From JBAZPT01 sp041645535 (lineage in GTDB: Bacteria > Patescibacteriota > Minisyncoccia > Moranbacterales > UBA2206): a DNA stretch of 64,000 bases. The notes under the pieces are model-generated. The model made no database searches and had not been told where the DNA came from. It worked only from the letters and a program-made list of their open reading frames with translations. This document shows, one piece after another, positions 25,362-33,703 of this stretch. The stretch covers positions 1 through 64,000 of the forward strand of contig JBAZPT010000002.1 of assembly GCA_041645535.1 (NCBI GenBank), written 5' to 3'. A program made the translations under genes and the position numbers. How positions within the stretch are numbered: position 1 is the first letter of the stretch; each line of letters opens with the position of its first letter.

Positions 25362-26021
25362 TTATCTTGGGGGCTGAATTCGATAGAGGGTTTTATTTAA
25401 GCGATTGCAAGCATCCTTCATGCTCTGTAGGTAATTCTTACGCTCTTCTATACACCTCTCCATCTGGCGCGACAGGTAGTCAAAGACTTTAAGGATGACC
25501 TCGTTCCAATCGACCTTCCACATATGGGCTTGGGACAATGCGTTTTGTAGCTTTTCTTTGTCAAAGATTTCAAATCTTGATTCTTTGGCGACTTCATCTC
25601 GGCCACCAGTCCAACGACAGAGTTTGGTGTCGCCCACTGGACGATCATATACGGCTGACCAGATAAGAATCTCTCCGTCCTCAGTCAAAAGTACGGATTT
25701 TCTTGTAGAGACTGTCTCCACATCACCTTCTTCAAGAACTTGAATCTCCACGGCCTTAGCGCGTTCCGACTTCCCCTCGGGAAACTTCACCAGAGCGATG
25801 TCTGTCCGACGCGTAGCACACCCTGGCAGATTGCCCACATTGAGCAACTCGACCAGTGGCCTGAAACATGGCAGATATTTAAACTGCGACTTTAATCTAC
25901 CAATGACTTCCTCGAAAACTCCAGCCATGTCCAATTTGTAAGCCAAAACTTTGGGCGTAATACCCAATACATACTCCTCCAAACTTAAGTCTTTTCCCGT
26001 GAGATTGATGGACGAATCCAT
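25362..26021 (-). CDS. Hypothetical protein
   Basis: 219 residues, soluble, alpha/beta, with no family I recognise. A central region (RRTDIALVKFPEG, KAVEIQVLEEGDVETVSTRK) resembles a nuclease-like D...E.Q pattern, which is only a resemblance. The start at 26021 follows a strong SD (GGAGGGATTGGCA). It has its own promoter and two strong terminators, so it is an isolated unit, perhaps acquired. Confidence 0.6.
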   Translation of the reverse strand: MDSSINLTGKDLSLEEYVLGITPKVLAYKLDMAGVFEEVIGRLKSQFKYLPCFRPLVELLNVGNLPGCATRRTDIALVKFPEGKSERAKAVEIQVLEEGDVETVSTRKSVLLTEDGEILIWSAVYDRPVGDTKLCRWTGGRDEVAKESRFEIFDKEKLQNALSQAHMWKVDWNEVILKVFDYLSRQMERCIEERKNYLQSMKDACNRLNKTLYRIQPPR

Positions 26022-26082
26022 TGCCAATCCCTCCTTTCTTTTTTCAGAATTGGTTTATTCCAACTCTGTGCTATCTGACTCA

Positions 26083-26110
26083 AGTCTATCTTGAAAGATT
26101 TAGTTGTCAA
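26083..26110 (-). promoter_or_regulatory. Promoter of the 219-residue hypothetical gene
   Basis: Minus strand TTGACA (26105-26110), 16 bp, TAGACT (26083-26088). Confidence 0.65.
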
Positions 26111-26173
26111 TAATTTTGCAAAAACAGAAACCCAGCCCATCACCGAGTTGGAGTTCTTGCTTTTTCTATAAAT

Positions 26174-26411
26174 CTATTTCTTACTCCGATAATCCCTGAT
26201 CACAATCCCGCCCGGGATTCTTTTCACATTCACCTTCTGTTTTTCGCGCCAGCCGAGGTCGCGGATTCACCCTGTTAAATTGCTACGCACCGACAAAGTC
26301 GGATTTAACAGGGTAAATTTCGATGGGAATCGTAAGACCATAACTCGCTCCACCGGCCATTTTGGTAATTTTCCTGATATTTTTTTCTTCCAATTTTCTT
26401 CTTGTCTGCAT
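26174..26411 (-). pseudogene. AbrB/SpoVT-like DNA-binding protein gene broken by a palindromic element
   Basis: From ATG 26411 the frame reads MQTRRKLEEKNIRKITKMAG, then GASYGLTIPIEI, and stops soon inside the insert. Beyond the insert a second frame reads IRDLGWREKQKVNVKR and IPGGIVIRDYRSKK before TAG. Joined, they form a ~63-residue swapped-hairpin AbrB/MazE-type protein (antitoxin or transition regulator family). The ~49 bp between is palindromic element 4. The gene is probably inactive unless the short N-terminal product works. Confidence 0.75.
26269..26314. mobile_element. CCCCG-type palindromic element 4, inside the AbrB-like gene
   Basis: Arms ACCCTGTTAAAT (26269-26280) and ATTTAACAGGGT (26303-26314), perfect over 12 bp. 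On the minus strand its right side is followed by TGAA, as in other copies; the left flank is TTTA. Confidence 0.7.
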
Positions 26412-26432
26412 TGGTTTTGATTTTAATAATTA

Positions 26433-26449
26433 ATCTACTGAGATATCTA
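26433..26449. repeat. Copy 3 of the 17 bp dispersed motif
   Basis: ATCTACTGAGATATCTA, followed by a second CTGAGATA. It lies 28 bp after the clpP stop codon. The wider 26028-26476 interval also holds the AbrB relic and a promoter. Confidence 0.7.
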
Positions 26450-26476
26450 CTGAGATACTTGTCCCGCTATGAAATA

Positions 26477-27079
26477 TTACTTAATAATCCTATCCACAAT
26501 CCCATACTTCTTGGCTTCGTCGGCGCTCATAAAGTAGTCCCGTTCGGCGTCTTTTTCCACTTTGGAAACCGGCTGGCCGGTGTGCTTGGCCATAATTTCA
26601 TTGAGTTTCTGTTTGATTTTTAAAATATGGTTGGCGTGAATCGCCACATCCGTCGCTTGCCCTTCCGCCCCGCCCATTACTTGGTGGATTAAAACTTCGC
26701 CGTTGGGAAGAATATTCCGCTTGCCCTTAGCGCCGGCTGAAAGCAAAAGCGCCGCCGCCGAAGCCGCCATACCGATGCAAATCGTCGACACATCCGCTTT
26801 CACATGCTGCATCGTATCATAAATCGCCAGCGCCGCTGTCACCGATCCGCCGGGTGAATTGATATAAATTTTGATGTCTTCTTTGTTGTTCTGCGAATCT
26901 AAAAATAGAAGCTGCGCGATTGTGCTATTGGCTGACAAATCATCAATCGGCCCGCCCAAAAAGATAATCCGGTCTTTCAAAAGCCGGGAATAAATATCAT
27001 AGGCCCGCTCGCCATAAGTGGTTTTTTCGATGACGGTCGGAATTAGATATTGATTTTTCACCCCGTTAGAAATTTCCAT
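26477..27079 (-). CDS. clpP: ATP-dependent Clp protease proteolytic subunit
   Basis: 200 residues. Serine peptidase of the Clp complex: catalytic S107 in GMAAS, H132 in LIHQ and D181 in RDYF, plus INSPGGSV and IFLGGPI. The ATG at 27079 and the first codons (MEISNG) come from palindromic element 5, which was inserted into the original ATGAAAAATC start. A GTG at 27061 (GTGAAAAATCAA) is the alternative. Downstream of tig, the usual tig-clpP order. Confidence 0.96.
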   Translation of the reverse strand: MEISNGVKNQYLIPTVIEKTTYGERAYDIYSRLLKDRIIFLGGPIDDLSANSTIAQLLFLDSQNNKEDIKIYINSPGGSVTAALAIYDTMQHVKADVSTICIGMAASAAALLLSAGAKGKRNILPNGEVLIHQVMGGAEGQATDVAIHANHILKIKQKLNEIMAKHTGQPVSKVEKDAERDYFMSADEAKKYGIVDRIIK

Positions 27080-27128
27080 TTGTTTTTATCCCGCCGTGAA
27101 ATTCAACTTGAATTTCTAACGGGGTTCA
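27057..27128. mobile_element. CCCCG palindromic element 5, in the clpP start codon
   Basis: Ends CCCCGTTAGAAATTTC (27061-27076) and GAATTTCTAACGGGG (27110-27124), with TTCA on both sides (27057-27060, 27125-27128). On the minus strand the junctions are ATGAA|CCCCG and CGGGG|TGAAAAATC. Total 64 bp between the duplications. Confidence 0.88.
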
Positions 27129-27143
27129 TAGATTTATTAAATT

Positions 27144-28427
27144 TTATAATTTCTCTAAAAACTCAAATACCTTCTCATTCTCGAGCATTCCCTTCACATG
27201 ATTATACAATCTTTCCATATCAATATTCTTCTCGAGATTTTTGACATTCTTATAATATTGCATCGTCTTGTTCATTTCCGCTTCAATTTCAATTGAGTCG
27301 GCGGCAATCTCTTCCAGTTTGGCGATTTCTTTGAGCAGGAGCGCGGACTTCACTCTTTTTTCCGCCATCGGTTCCCAGTCTTTTTCCAGTTCTTTTTTGT
27401 CTTTCTTTAATTTCTCAAGATATTGATCCAGGCTCATACCCATCGGCGCCAAATTTTGCTCGAATTCATGCATCATCTGATGGATTTCGCCGCGCGCCAG
27501 AATTTCCGGCAATTCAATTTCCGAATTTTCAATAATTTTTTCAATAAAATCGTTTCTTTTCTGTTCTTTTATTTTCGCCAACCACTCTTCTGTCATACCT
27601 TCTTGGATATTTTTTTTGAGAGCCGCGAGATCTTCAAAAGTTCCCAAAGATTTGGCAAACTCATCATTGAGTTCCGGCACCTGCCGTTCCTGCACCAGAT
27701 TCATTTTTACTTTGAACAACGCCAGCTTTCCGGCCAAATCTTTTTTGTGATAATCCGCGGGGAAGTTGAGCTCGAATTCTTTCTCTTCGCCCTCTTGCAT
27801 TCCGATGATATTGTCTTCAAATCCAGGAATGAACACTCCGCGGCCAATAATCAGCGGATGATTTTTGCTCGTTCCGCCTTCAATTGGAACACCGCCGGCC
27901 AAAACCGTAAAATCAATTTCCACGCTGTCATTGGTTTTGGCCGCGCGCCTCGCTGTTACCAATTTTACTCGAGAGTTAGCCAGTTTTTCCATTTCCAGTT
28001 CAATTTCATCATTGTTCACTTCCGCCTTCTTTTCTTTCTGTTCCGCGTTCACTTTTTTGATCGCTTTTTTATATTTATCGGCGAGCTTCACCTCCGGCAT
28101 CACCGCCACTTGCGCTTTGAAAATAAAATCCTTATTCTCTTCCAGTTTTTCAATGACGATTTCCGGCTGGCCGATGACTTCCAGTTTTTCCTTCGTCACA
28201 AAATCAGTGTAGGCTTTCTGCACCGCCTTTTCCGCCGCGGCGTTCAAAATAATGCCTTTGCCGACTTTTTGCTCGACAATATTTCTCGGCGCTTTGCCCG
28301 GCCGAAACCCGGGGATTTTTATTTCCTTTGAAACTTCCTCTGCCGCCTGGTCCAGATATTTTCCCCAATCCGCCCACGCGACAGTCAATTCAAATTCAAT
28401 TTTAGATTTTGGTAATTTCTTTATCAT
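27144..28427 (-). CDS. tig: Trigger factor (ribosome-associated chaperone, PPIase)
   Basis: 427 residues. The ribosome-binding signature GFRPGKAPRNIVEQ is at ~40-53, the FKBP-type domain follows (DSVEIDFTVLAGGVPIEGGTS, PGFEDNIIGMQEGEEKEFEL), and a helical C-terminal domain. It holds nascent chains at the ribosome. First gene of the tig-clpP unit. No SD. Confidence 0.96.
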   Translation of the reverse strand: MIKKLPKSKIEFELTVAWADWGKYLDQAAEEVSKEIKIPGFRPGKAPRNIVEQKVGKGIILNAAAEKAVQKAYTDFVTKEKLEVIGQPEIVIEKLEENKDFIFKAQVAVMPEVKLADKYKKAIKKVNAEQKEKKAEVNNDEIELEMEKLANSRVKLVTARRAAKTNDSVEIDFTVLAGGVPIEGGTSKNHPLIIGRGVFIPGFEDNIIGMQEGEEKEFELNFPADYHKKDLAGKLALFKVKMNLVQERQVPELNDEFAKSLGTFEDLAALKKNIQEGMTEEWLAKIKEQKRNDFIEKIIENSEIELPEILARGEIHQMMHEFEQNLAPMGMSLDQYLEKLKKDKKELEKDWEPMAEKRVKSALLLKEIAKLEEIAADSIEIEAEMNKTMQYYKNVKNLEKNIDMERLYNHVKGMLENEKVFEFLEKL

Positions 28428-28437
28428 ATATTTTAAT

Positions 28438-28480
28438 CCTAGAGCCGAGCTCTAAAAATCTCCAAGAGCTCGGCTCTAGG
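28438..28480. repeat. Perfect 15 bp inverted repeat between hppA and tig
   Basis: CCTAGAGCCGAGCTC and its complement around a 13 bp loop. No T-run follows on either strand, so it is not a classic terminator. It may be another palindromic repeat type. Confidence 0.8.
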
Positions 28481-28487
28481 AAAATTT

Positions 28488-30473
28488 TTAGACCAGCATT
28501 CCAACAATTAACAACGCCACAATATTCAAAATCTTGATCATCGGATTGATCGCCGGTCCCGCCGTATCCTTATAAGGATCGCCGACTGTGTCGCCGGTGA
28601 CCGCCGCCTGATGCGCGAATGATCCTTTGCCGCCGAAATTTCCGTCTTCAATATATTTTTTGGCATTGTCCCACGCGCCGCCGCCGCTCGTCATGGAAAT
28701 CGCCACAAATATTCCTGTGATAATTGCTCCTACCAAAAGTCCGCCGAGAGCCTCGATGCCCAAAATAAATCCGACTAAAATTGGAGCCAGAACCGGAATC
28801 AGCGCCGGCACAATCATTTCACGAATGGCCGCCTTAGTCACAATGTCCACCGTTCTTCCATAATCCGGTTTTTCTGTGCCGGCCATAATGCCAGGTTTAG
28901 TTTTGAACTGATAACGCACCTCTTCCACAACCGCGCCGGCCGCTTTGCCCACCGCCTGCATCGACAGCGCGCCGAAATAATATGGCAACAGTCCACCAAG
29001 AAACAGCCCGGCCAAAACTTTCGGATCATTAATCAAAAACTGGATTGTGGCCGGAAGGCTATGCGTAAAATCACCAAACAACACCAGAGCCGCGAGCGCC
29101 GCCGAAGCAATCGCATAACCCTTAGTCACGGCCTTAGTCGTGTTCCCAACCGCGTCCAATGGATCAGTAATGTTTCTCACATCTTCGCCCATCTCTGCCA
29201 TTTCCGCGATCCCGCCCGCGTTGTCCGTAATCGGCCCGTATGAATCAATGGCCACAATTATTCCCGCCATCGAAAGCATGGCCATCGCCGCGATGGAAAC
29301 GCCATAAAGTCCGGCGAGACTATAAGCGCCGAGAATTGCCGCCACAATCACCAGCACCGGCCAAGCTGTGGATTTCATGGAAACCGCCAGACCCGTGATA
29401 ATATTTGTTCCATGTCCAGTCTGCGAAGCTTTGGCGATATCTTTCACTGGTTTATATTTCGTTGAAGTGAAATATTCCGTAATCACCACCATCGCCGCAG
29501 TAACTGCCAAACCAATGAGCGAGGCTAAATAAATATTTATAACTGAATATTTTCCATTGCCTTCCATTAAAATTTTAGTCGCCGGATAAAAAGCAATAGC
29601 CGCCAAAACTCCTGAAACAATCAAACCCTTATAAAGAGCGCCCATAATATTTTTAGAAGAACCGAGTTTCACAAAAAAAGTTCCAATGACCGAAGTGATG
29701 ATGGAAATCGCGCCCAGAACCAAAGGAAACATAATGGCATTGGGAAAATTGGCCAACAACAATGAGCCCAAAATCATAGTTGCGATGGAAGTCACCGCGT
29801 ATGTTTCAAAAAGATCAGCTGCCATGCCCGCGCAGTCGCCTACATTGTCGCCTACATTGTCGGCGATTACTGCCGGATTGCGCGGATCATCCTCCGGAAT
29901 GCCGGCTTCCACCTTGCCGACCAAGTCCGCGCCAACATCTGCCGCCTTGGTAAAAATTCCTCCGCCCAAGCGCGCGAAAATTGAAATCAAACTGCCGCCG
30001 AAGCCCAGTCCGATGAGCGCGTGAATGTCTTTAGTAATAAAATAAAATCCGGCGGTGCCCAAAAGGCCCAGCCCCACCACCAGAAGTCCGGTAATGCTGC
30101 CGCCCTGAAAAGCCACCGTGAGCGCTTTTTGCATTCCCCCGCGCGCCGCTTCAGCTGTCCGCACATTGGCGCGCACGGAAACATGCATGCCGATATAGCC
30201 GGTCAGCGCTGAAAGAAAAGCTCCCAGCAAAAACGCAATCGCTGTCATCCAGCCCAAGCTTGGAACCAGACCGATAATAATAAAGAGAGCTGCTGCCACT
30301 GCTGCCACCGTTTTATATTGCCGGTTAAGATAGGCTTTGGCTCCTTCCTGAATCGCTTTGGCGATTTCTTGCATTTTTGCGTTGCCCGCGCTTTGGCGCA
30401 AAACAATTTCCGCGAGAATTATTCCATAGACGATGGCGAGCGTGGCTCCGCCGAGGACAAACAATATAATCAT
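28488..30473 (-). CDS. hppA: Membrane-bound proton-pumping pyrophosphatase (K+-independent)
   Basis: 661 residues with about 16 membrane helices. Hydrolyses pyrophosphate and pumps protons. Substrate motifs: GGGIFTKAADVGADLVGKVE, then DDPRNPAVIADNVGDNVGDC, and C-terminal GDTVGDPYKDTAGPA. The segment VGNTTKAVTKG has lysine where K+-dependent enzymes have alanine, which points to the K+-independent H+-pumping class. Useful in a fermentative CPR cell with scant energy metabolism. No SD. Confidence 0.97.
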   Translation of the reverse strand: MIILFVLGGATLAIVYGIILAEIVLRQSAGNAKMQEIAKAIQEGAKAYLNRQYKTVAAVAAALFIIIGLVPSLGWMTAIAFLLGAFLSALTGYIGMHVSVRANVRTAEAARGGMQKALTVAFQGGSITGLLVVGLGLLGTAGFYFITKDIHALIGLGFGGSLISIFARLGGGIFTKAADVGADLVGKVEAGIPEDDPRNPAVIADNVGDNVGDCAGMAADLFETYAVTSIATMILGSLLLANFPNAIMFPLVLGAISIITSVIGTFFVKLGSSKNIMGALYKGLIVSGVLAAIAFYPATKILMEGNGKYSVINIYLASLIGLAVTAAMVVITEYFTSTKYKPVKDIAKASQTGHGTNIITGLAVSMKSTAWPVLVIVAAILGAYSLAGLYGVSIAAMAMLSMAGIIVAIDSYGPITDNAGGIAEMAEMGEDVRNITDPLDAVGNTTKAVTKGYAIASAALAALVLFGDFTHSLPATIQFLINDPKVLAGLFLGGLLPYYFGALSMQAVGKAAGAVVEEVRYQFKTKPGIMAGTEKPDYGRTVDIVTKAAIREMIVPALIPVLAPILVGFILGIEALGGLLVGAIITGIFVAISMTSGGGAWDNAKKYIEDGNFGGKGSFAHQAAVTGDTVGDPYKDTAGPAINPMIKILNIVALLIVGMLV

Positions 30474-30517
30474 AGATTTTATATAATTAATTAGTTTTTA
30501 AAAAAATTATAAAGCGA

Positions 30518-30604
30518 GGATATTTTTTATTTTTTACATTGTTTTCTTCCTGAAAAAGATTATAAATTGTACGGAAAACTCCTGTAAAAAATAAAAAGAT
30601 ATCC
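30518..30604. repeat. Inverted repeat around the hppA promoter
   Basis: Arms of ~21 bp (GGATATTTTTTATTTTTTAC and its near-complement at 30583-30604) enclose 44 bp that include the hppA -10 box. Could be an operator, a leader hairpin or a mobile palindrome. Confidence 0.65.
30559..30588 (-). promoter_or_regulatory. hppA promoter
   Basis: Minus strand TTTACA (30583-30588), 18 bp, TATAAT (30559-30564), about 85 bp before the hppA ATG. Confidence 0.6.
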
Positions 30605-30623
30605 GAACTTTTATTGTTTAGTA

Positions 30624-32051
30624 TTATTCTTTTTCTTTCTTCTTAGTAGCCTTCTTTTTGCTCTTTTTTTCTTCAACTACTTCTTCAGTTTTTACTTCAA
30701 TTTCTTCTTCTTTTTTCACTTCCAAAGTTTCTTCCGCTCCCGCTAAAGCTTCTTCCGCTTTCACAACTTCTCCCGCCAGAAGCGCTGCACCCGCCAGCAT
30801 TTCTGAGCGAAGCTCTGCGGGCTGGTCTGCTGCGGGCTGGCCGCCCGCTTTTACTCCCATAATATCAATCTTCCAGCCGGTCAGCTTGGCCGCCAGCCGC
30901 ACATTTTGCCCGCGCTTCCCAATTGCCAAAGACAGCTGGTCTTCCGGCACGCTCACAATTGCTTCATTTTGCGATTCCTTTATGTCCACTCGCAAAACCT
31001 TGGCCGGCGACAGTGAGGACGCGATAAATTTCGCCACATCGTCGTTCCAAAGGATAATATCGATTTTTTCCCCGCTCAATTCTTCGATTACCGTCTGCAC
31101 CCGCGTGCCTTTCTGTCCCACGCACGATCCGATTGGATCAATGCCATCTTCAGAAGAAGACACGGCAATTTTAGTCCGCTCTCCCGCTTCGCGCGCGATA
31201 GCTTTGATTTCTACTGTGCCCGCGAAAATTTCCGGCACTTCCAATTCAAAAAGTTTCTGGATCATCTGCGGATGCACCCGGCTCAACGAGATGCCGGGGC
31301 CTTTTGATCCGGCTTCCACTTTTTGGATATAAATCTTGAGCCTTTGCCCGATGCGGTAGCTTTCCCGCTCCACTTGTTCAGACGGGAATAAAACTCCGAT
31401 AGATTTTCCGAGATCAATAAAGACATTGCGGCCTTCAATCCGCTGCACAATACCGCTCACAATCTGGCCTTCCTTGTCTTTATATTCGTCATACATCGCG
31501 TCTCTTTCCGCTTCGCGAATCCGCTGAATAATAACCTGCTTGGCCGTCTGCGCCGCCACGCGCCCGTAATCCTGCTTAGTTTCCAGTTCAATTTCAATCA
31601 CATCTCCAACCGCCGCGCCTTTCTTGATTTTTTTCGCGTCTGCCATAGTCAGATCTCTTTCCGGATTATATCTCGGCAGTTTTTCCTCACCCTCCACCGC
31701 TTCAGCAGGAGCGTGAGTGTGTTCGCCCGTGGTTTTTTCCAATTCCCTTTGCGCCGCCCGTTCAGATAACTCTTCTTCGCTCACAAATTCCCGCAACGAT
31801 TCATCCACCACTTCTTTCACCAGGAAAAATTTGGTCCCGCCGGTCTTCTCGTCAAAAACAGCTTTGATATTCTGGCCTTTTTTGCCGTAATCTTTTTTAT
31901 AGGCCGCGGACAGCGCCGCTTCGATTGTTTCGATTACTTTTTCTTTGGAAATGCCTTTCTCTTCGCAGAGCGCCGAGATAGCGCTGCCAAAATCACCCAG
32001 GCCTCCGCCTGCATTTGTTTCGTCCGCTCCTTTTGATTTTTTCTTAGCCAT
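30624..32051 (-). CDS. nusA: Transcription termination/antitermination factor NusA
   Basis: 475 residues. N-terminal RNAP-binding domain (ISALCEEKGISKEKVIETIEAALSAAYKK), S1 domain (GQIVSGIVQRIEGRNVFIDLG), KH domains (DPIGSCVGQKGTRVQTVIEEL and LAIGKRGQNVRLAAKLTGW), then an acidic/lysine-rich tail. About 70 residues of insertion separate the N-terminal domain halves (acidic, EHTHAPAEAVEGEEKLP). Binds RNA polymerase and nascent RNA. No SD. Confidence 0.96.
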   Translation of the reverse strand: MAKKKSKGADETNAGGGLGDFGSAISALCEEKGISKEKVIETIEAALSAAYKKDYGKKGQNIKAVFDEKTGGTKFFLVKEVVDESLREFVSEEELSERAAQRELEKTTGEHTHAPAEAVEGEEKLPRYNPERDLTMADAKKIKKGAAVGDVIEIELETKQDYGRVAAQTAKQVIIQRIREAERDAMYDEYKDKEGQIVSGIVQRIEGRNVFIDLGKSIGVLFPSEQVERESYRIGQRLKIYIQKVEAGSKGPGISLSRVHPQMIQKLFELEVPEIFAGTVEIKAIAREAGERTKIAVSSSEDGIDPIGSCVGQKGTRVQTVIEELSGEKIDIILWNDDVAKFIASSLSPAKVLRVDIKESQNEAIVSVPEDQLSLAIGKRGQNVRLAAKLTGWKIDIMGVKAGGQPAADQPAELRSEMLAGAALLAGEVVKAEEALAGAEETLEVKKEEEIEVKTEEVVEEKKSKKKATKKKEKE

Positions 32052-32152
32052 AATTTTAATAAATTTAGTTAATTTCTTAAAAAAAGACCCGCCTCATGCG
32101 GATCACTCTCAACTGTATTACATTTATATCTTAGCAAGCGCCCTTTTAAAAG

Positions 32153-32269
32153 TCAACCCCGTTAGAAGTTTTGGAAAAGTCCCCCCAAAAGAAGATTTTA
32201 AGGCGAAGCCGCTTCGCTCTCGCATATTTACATAAAGCAAAACCTCCCGTGAACTTCTAACGGGGTCAA
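32153..32269. mobile_element. CCCCG palindromic element 6, upstream of nusA
   Basis: Ends CCCCGTTAGAAGTT (32157-32170) and AACTTCTAACGGGG (32252-32265), with TCAA on both sides (32153-32156, 32266-32269). The 81 bp interior carries an inner GGCGAAGC/GCTTCGCT hairpin and no ORF. Confidence 0.85.
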
Positions 32270-32303
32270 GAGGATGTTCACACATTTCTTTCGCTTTTCA
32301 GGA

Positions 32304-32317
32304 GGCTTATATAAGCC
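32304..32317. promoter_or_regulatory. Palindrome GGCTTATATAAGCC, copy 1
   Basis: A perfect 14 bp palindrome 17 bp upstream of the -35 box of the next gene. Copies at 47276-47289 and 47318-47331 (the latter with one change) suggest a shared regulator site. Confidence 0.5.
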
Positions 32318-32333
32318 AAAAACGGCTATGCCA

Positions 32334-32362
32334 TTGACTTCCGCCCCAATTTATGCTAGTAT
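32334..32362 (+). promoter_or_regulatory. Promoter of the Ig-domain membrane protein operon
   Basis: TTGACT (32334-32339), 17 bp, TAGTAT (32357-32362) with extended TGC. Confidence 0.7.
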
Positions 32363-32467
32363 TTACTGTTACAGAATTGTAATGACAGCTAGGCAAAGAC
32401 AGGACGAATGTCCTTTGAAAATCGAATAAAAAAACACAAGAAATCTATAAAAACGAGGAGGAAAAAG

Positions 32468-33700
32468 ATGAGCGCAAAAATTGTTATTAATTTTGGTAAA
32501 CCAACGGCTAATGCCAATGGAGAACTGGAGACGGTTTTAAATGCTGAATGTTCAGACAACGGAAAACCTATTAAAAATGAGGGGCTGGAACTGTTTATTT
32601 CCAGAAAATCAACTGAAAAGAAAAAGACTGACGCATCCGGCAAAGCATCATTTATACTCAAGTGCCCACAAGGCACAACTGTTCTCGAGGGCGAGATAAA
32701 AATTTTGCCCAACAAAGGATGGGCGAACTGGACACTTAATCTTCCTGCTGCATCAACATCGACTGCGCCACCAACTCAAACAACGGCGCCGGCACAACCG
32801 ACTGTTAACAAAACAGATCCGGTAGAAATTCAAGTGCTGCGGTCCGCATTGCCCAAGGCCGGAGAGTTCCGTCTGATCGCCCGCGTTCTTAATTACAAAG
32901 GCGACGGACTGAAAAACAGAACTGTTGGCTTCTTGTTTCGAGGCAAACTCGAAGAATTGGAAACAAATTCCGGGGGAGTTTGTCAATTTCCAAAAATGGC
33001 TACCAGATCTATAAGCATCAAACCGGGAGCCGAAGAAAAGATTACGGCTTTTGTCAGCGGGATTTCCCAACTGACAACGACTACTCTTTGCCGCCGCAGA
33101 AGATTGACGGGAAAAAGCAAAGCGGACGCGCAAAAAAACAATCAGCGCGCGAGAAAGTTTTTTGCCGCAGCCGGAATTGGATTTGGCATTTGGCTCGTTA
33201 TAGCTATTGCCATATCCTCTTTAGCCGGTTGGGGTGAGCCTCTTTTGAGCAGTTCACATGCCCTCACTTCCCAGGAAAATTTTTACAACACGATTCCTGG
33301 AGTAGCAGGTTTAGGCAAAACGATCGAAGTAGACAGCGGCCTTGGCCATTGGCAAAAAACAGTTATTTTTTTGCCGCTTGCTATCATCTTGCTTTGGACA
33401 GTTTTTTCTTTCTTCTATGGGATTATATCCCTGCGGGAAGAAGTGGCTGAAGCTTGGCGCGCCAGCATGGAGTCTATAGTTGACCGAAACTATGTCAAGG
33501 CACATGATCCGCTATTTGAACGAATCGCAGCTTGGTCAGGACATCTTTCACGAGCAAGAACTCATTTTACGGGTCCTTTGACAACTGAACCAATCAAAAA
33601 AAGTCCGGTCTTTTGGGATTACTTCCGGTCGGATATACTATCCGAACTCGTTATGGATGCTATACCCAAAATTTTCAGGGCAATTACAGGGAGGAAGTAG
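32468..33700 (+). CDS. Membrane protein with two N-terminal Ig-like domains
   Basis: 410 residues. Two beta-sandwich modules in tandem (residues ~3-85 and ~115-210, each with a GLxN/E...G-type loop and a closing GGVCQFP or SGKASFIL motif like bacterial Ig-like/CarboxypepD_reg folds), joined by a Thr/Ala/Pro linker. Then a basic stretch (CRRRRLTGKSK), and two membrane helices (~235-255 and ~305-330). Starts at 32468 behind SD GAGGAGG. No family name can be given. Followed 3 bp later by another membrane protein gene. Confidence 0.65.
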   Translation: MSAKIVINFGKPTANANGELETVLNAECSDNGKPIKNEGLELFISRKSTEKKKTDASGKASFILKCPQGTTVLEGEIKILPNKGWANWTLNLPAASTSTAPPTQTTAPAQPTVNKTDPVEIQVLRSALPKAGEFRLIARVLNYKGDGLKNRTVGFLFRGKLEELETNSGGVCQFPKMATRSISIKPGAEEKITAFVSGISQLTTTTLCRRRRLTGKSKADAQKNNQRARKFFAAAGIGFGIWLVIAIAISSLAGWGEPLLSSSHALTSQENFYNTIPGVAGLGKTIEVDSGLGHWQKTVIFLPLAIILLWTVFSFFYGIISLREEVAEAWRASMESIVDRNYVKAHDPLFERIAAWSGHLSRARTHFTGPLTTEPIKKSPVFWDYFRSDILSELVMDAIPKIFRAITGRK

Positions 33701-33703
33701 GAA

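Noticed and set aside
26477..27079. GTG at 27061 as the only clpP start
   Set aside because: Possible, but the ATG at 27079 is in frame and equally lacks an SD; both are kept as options in the annotation.
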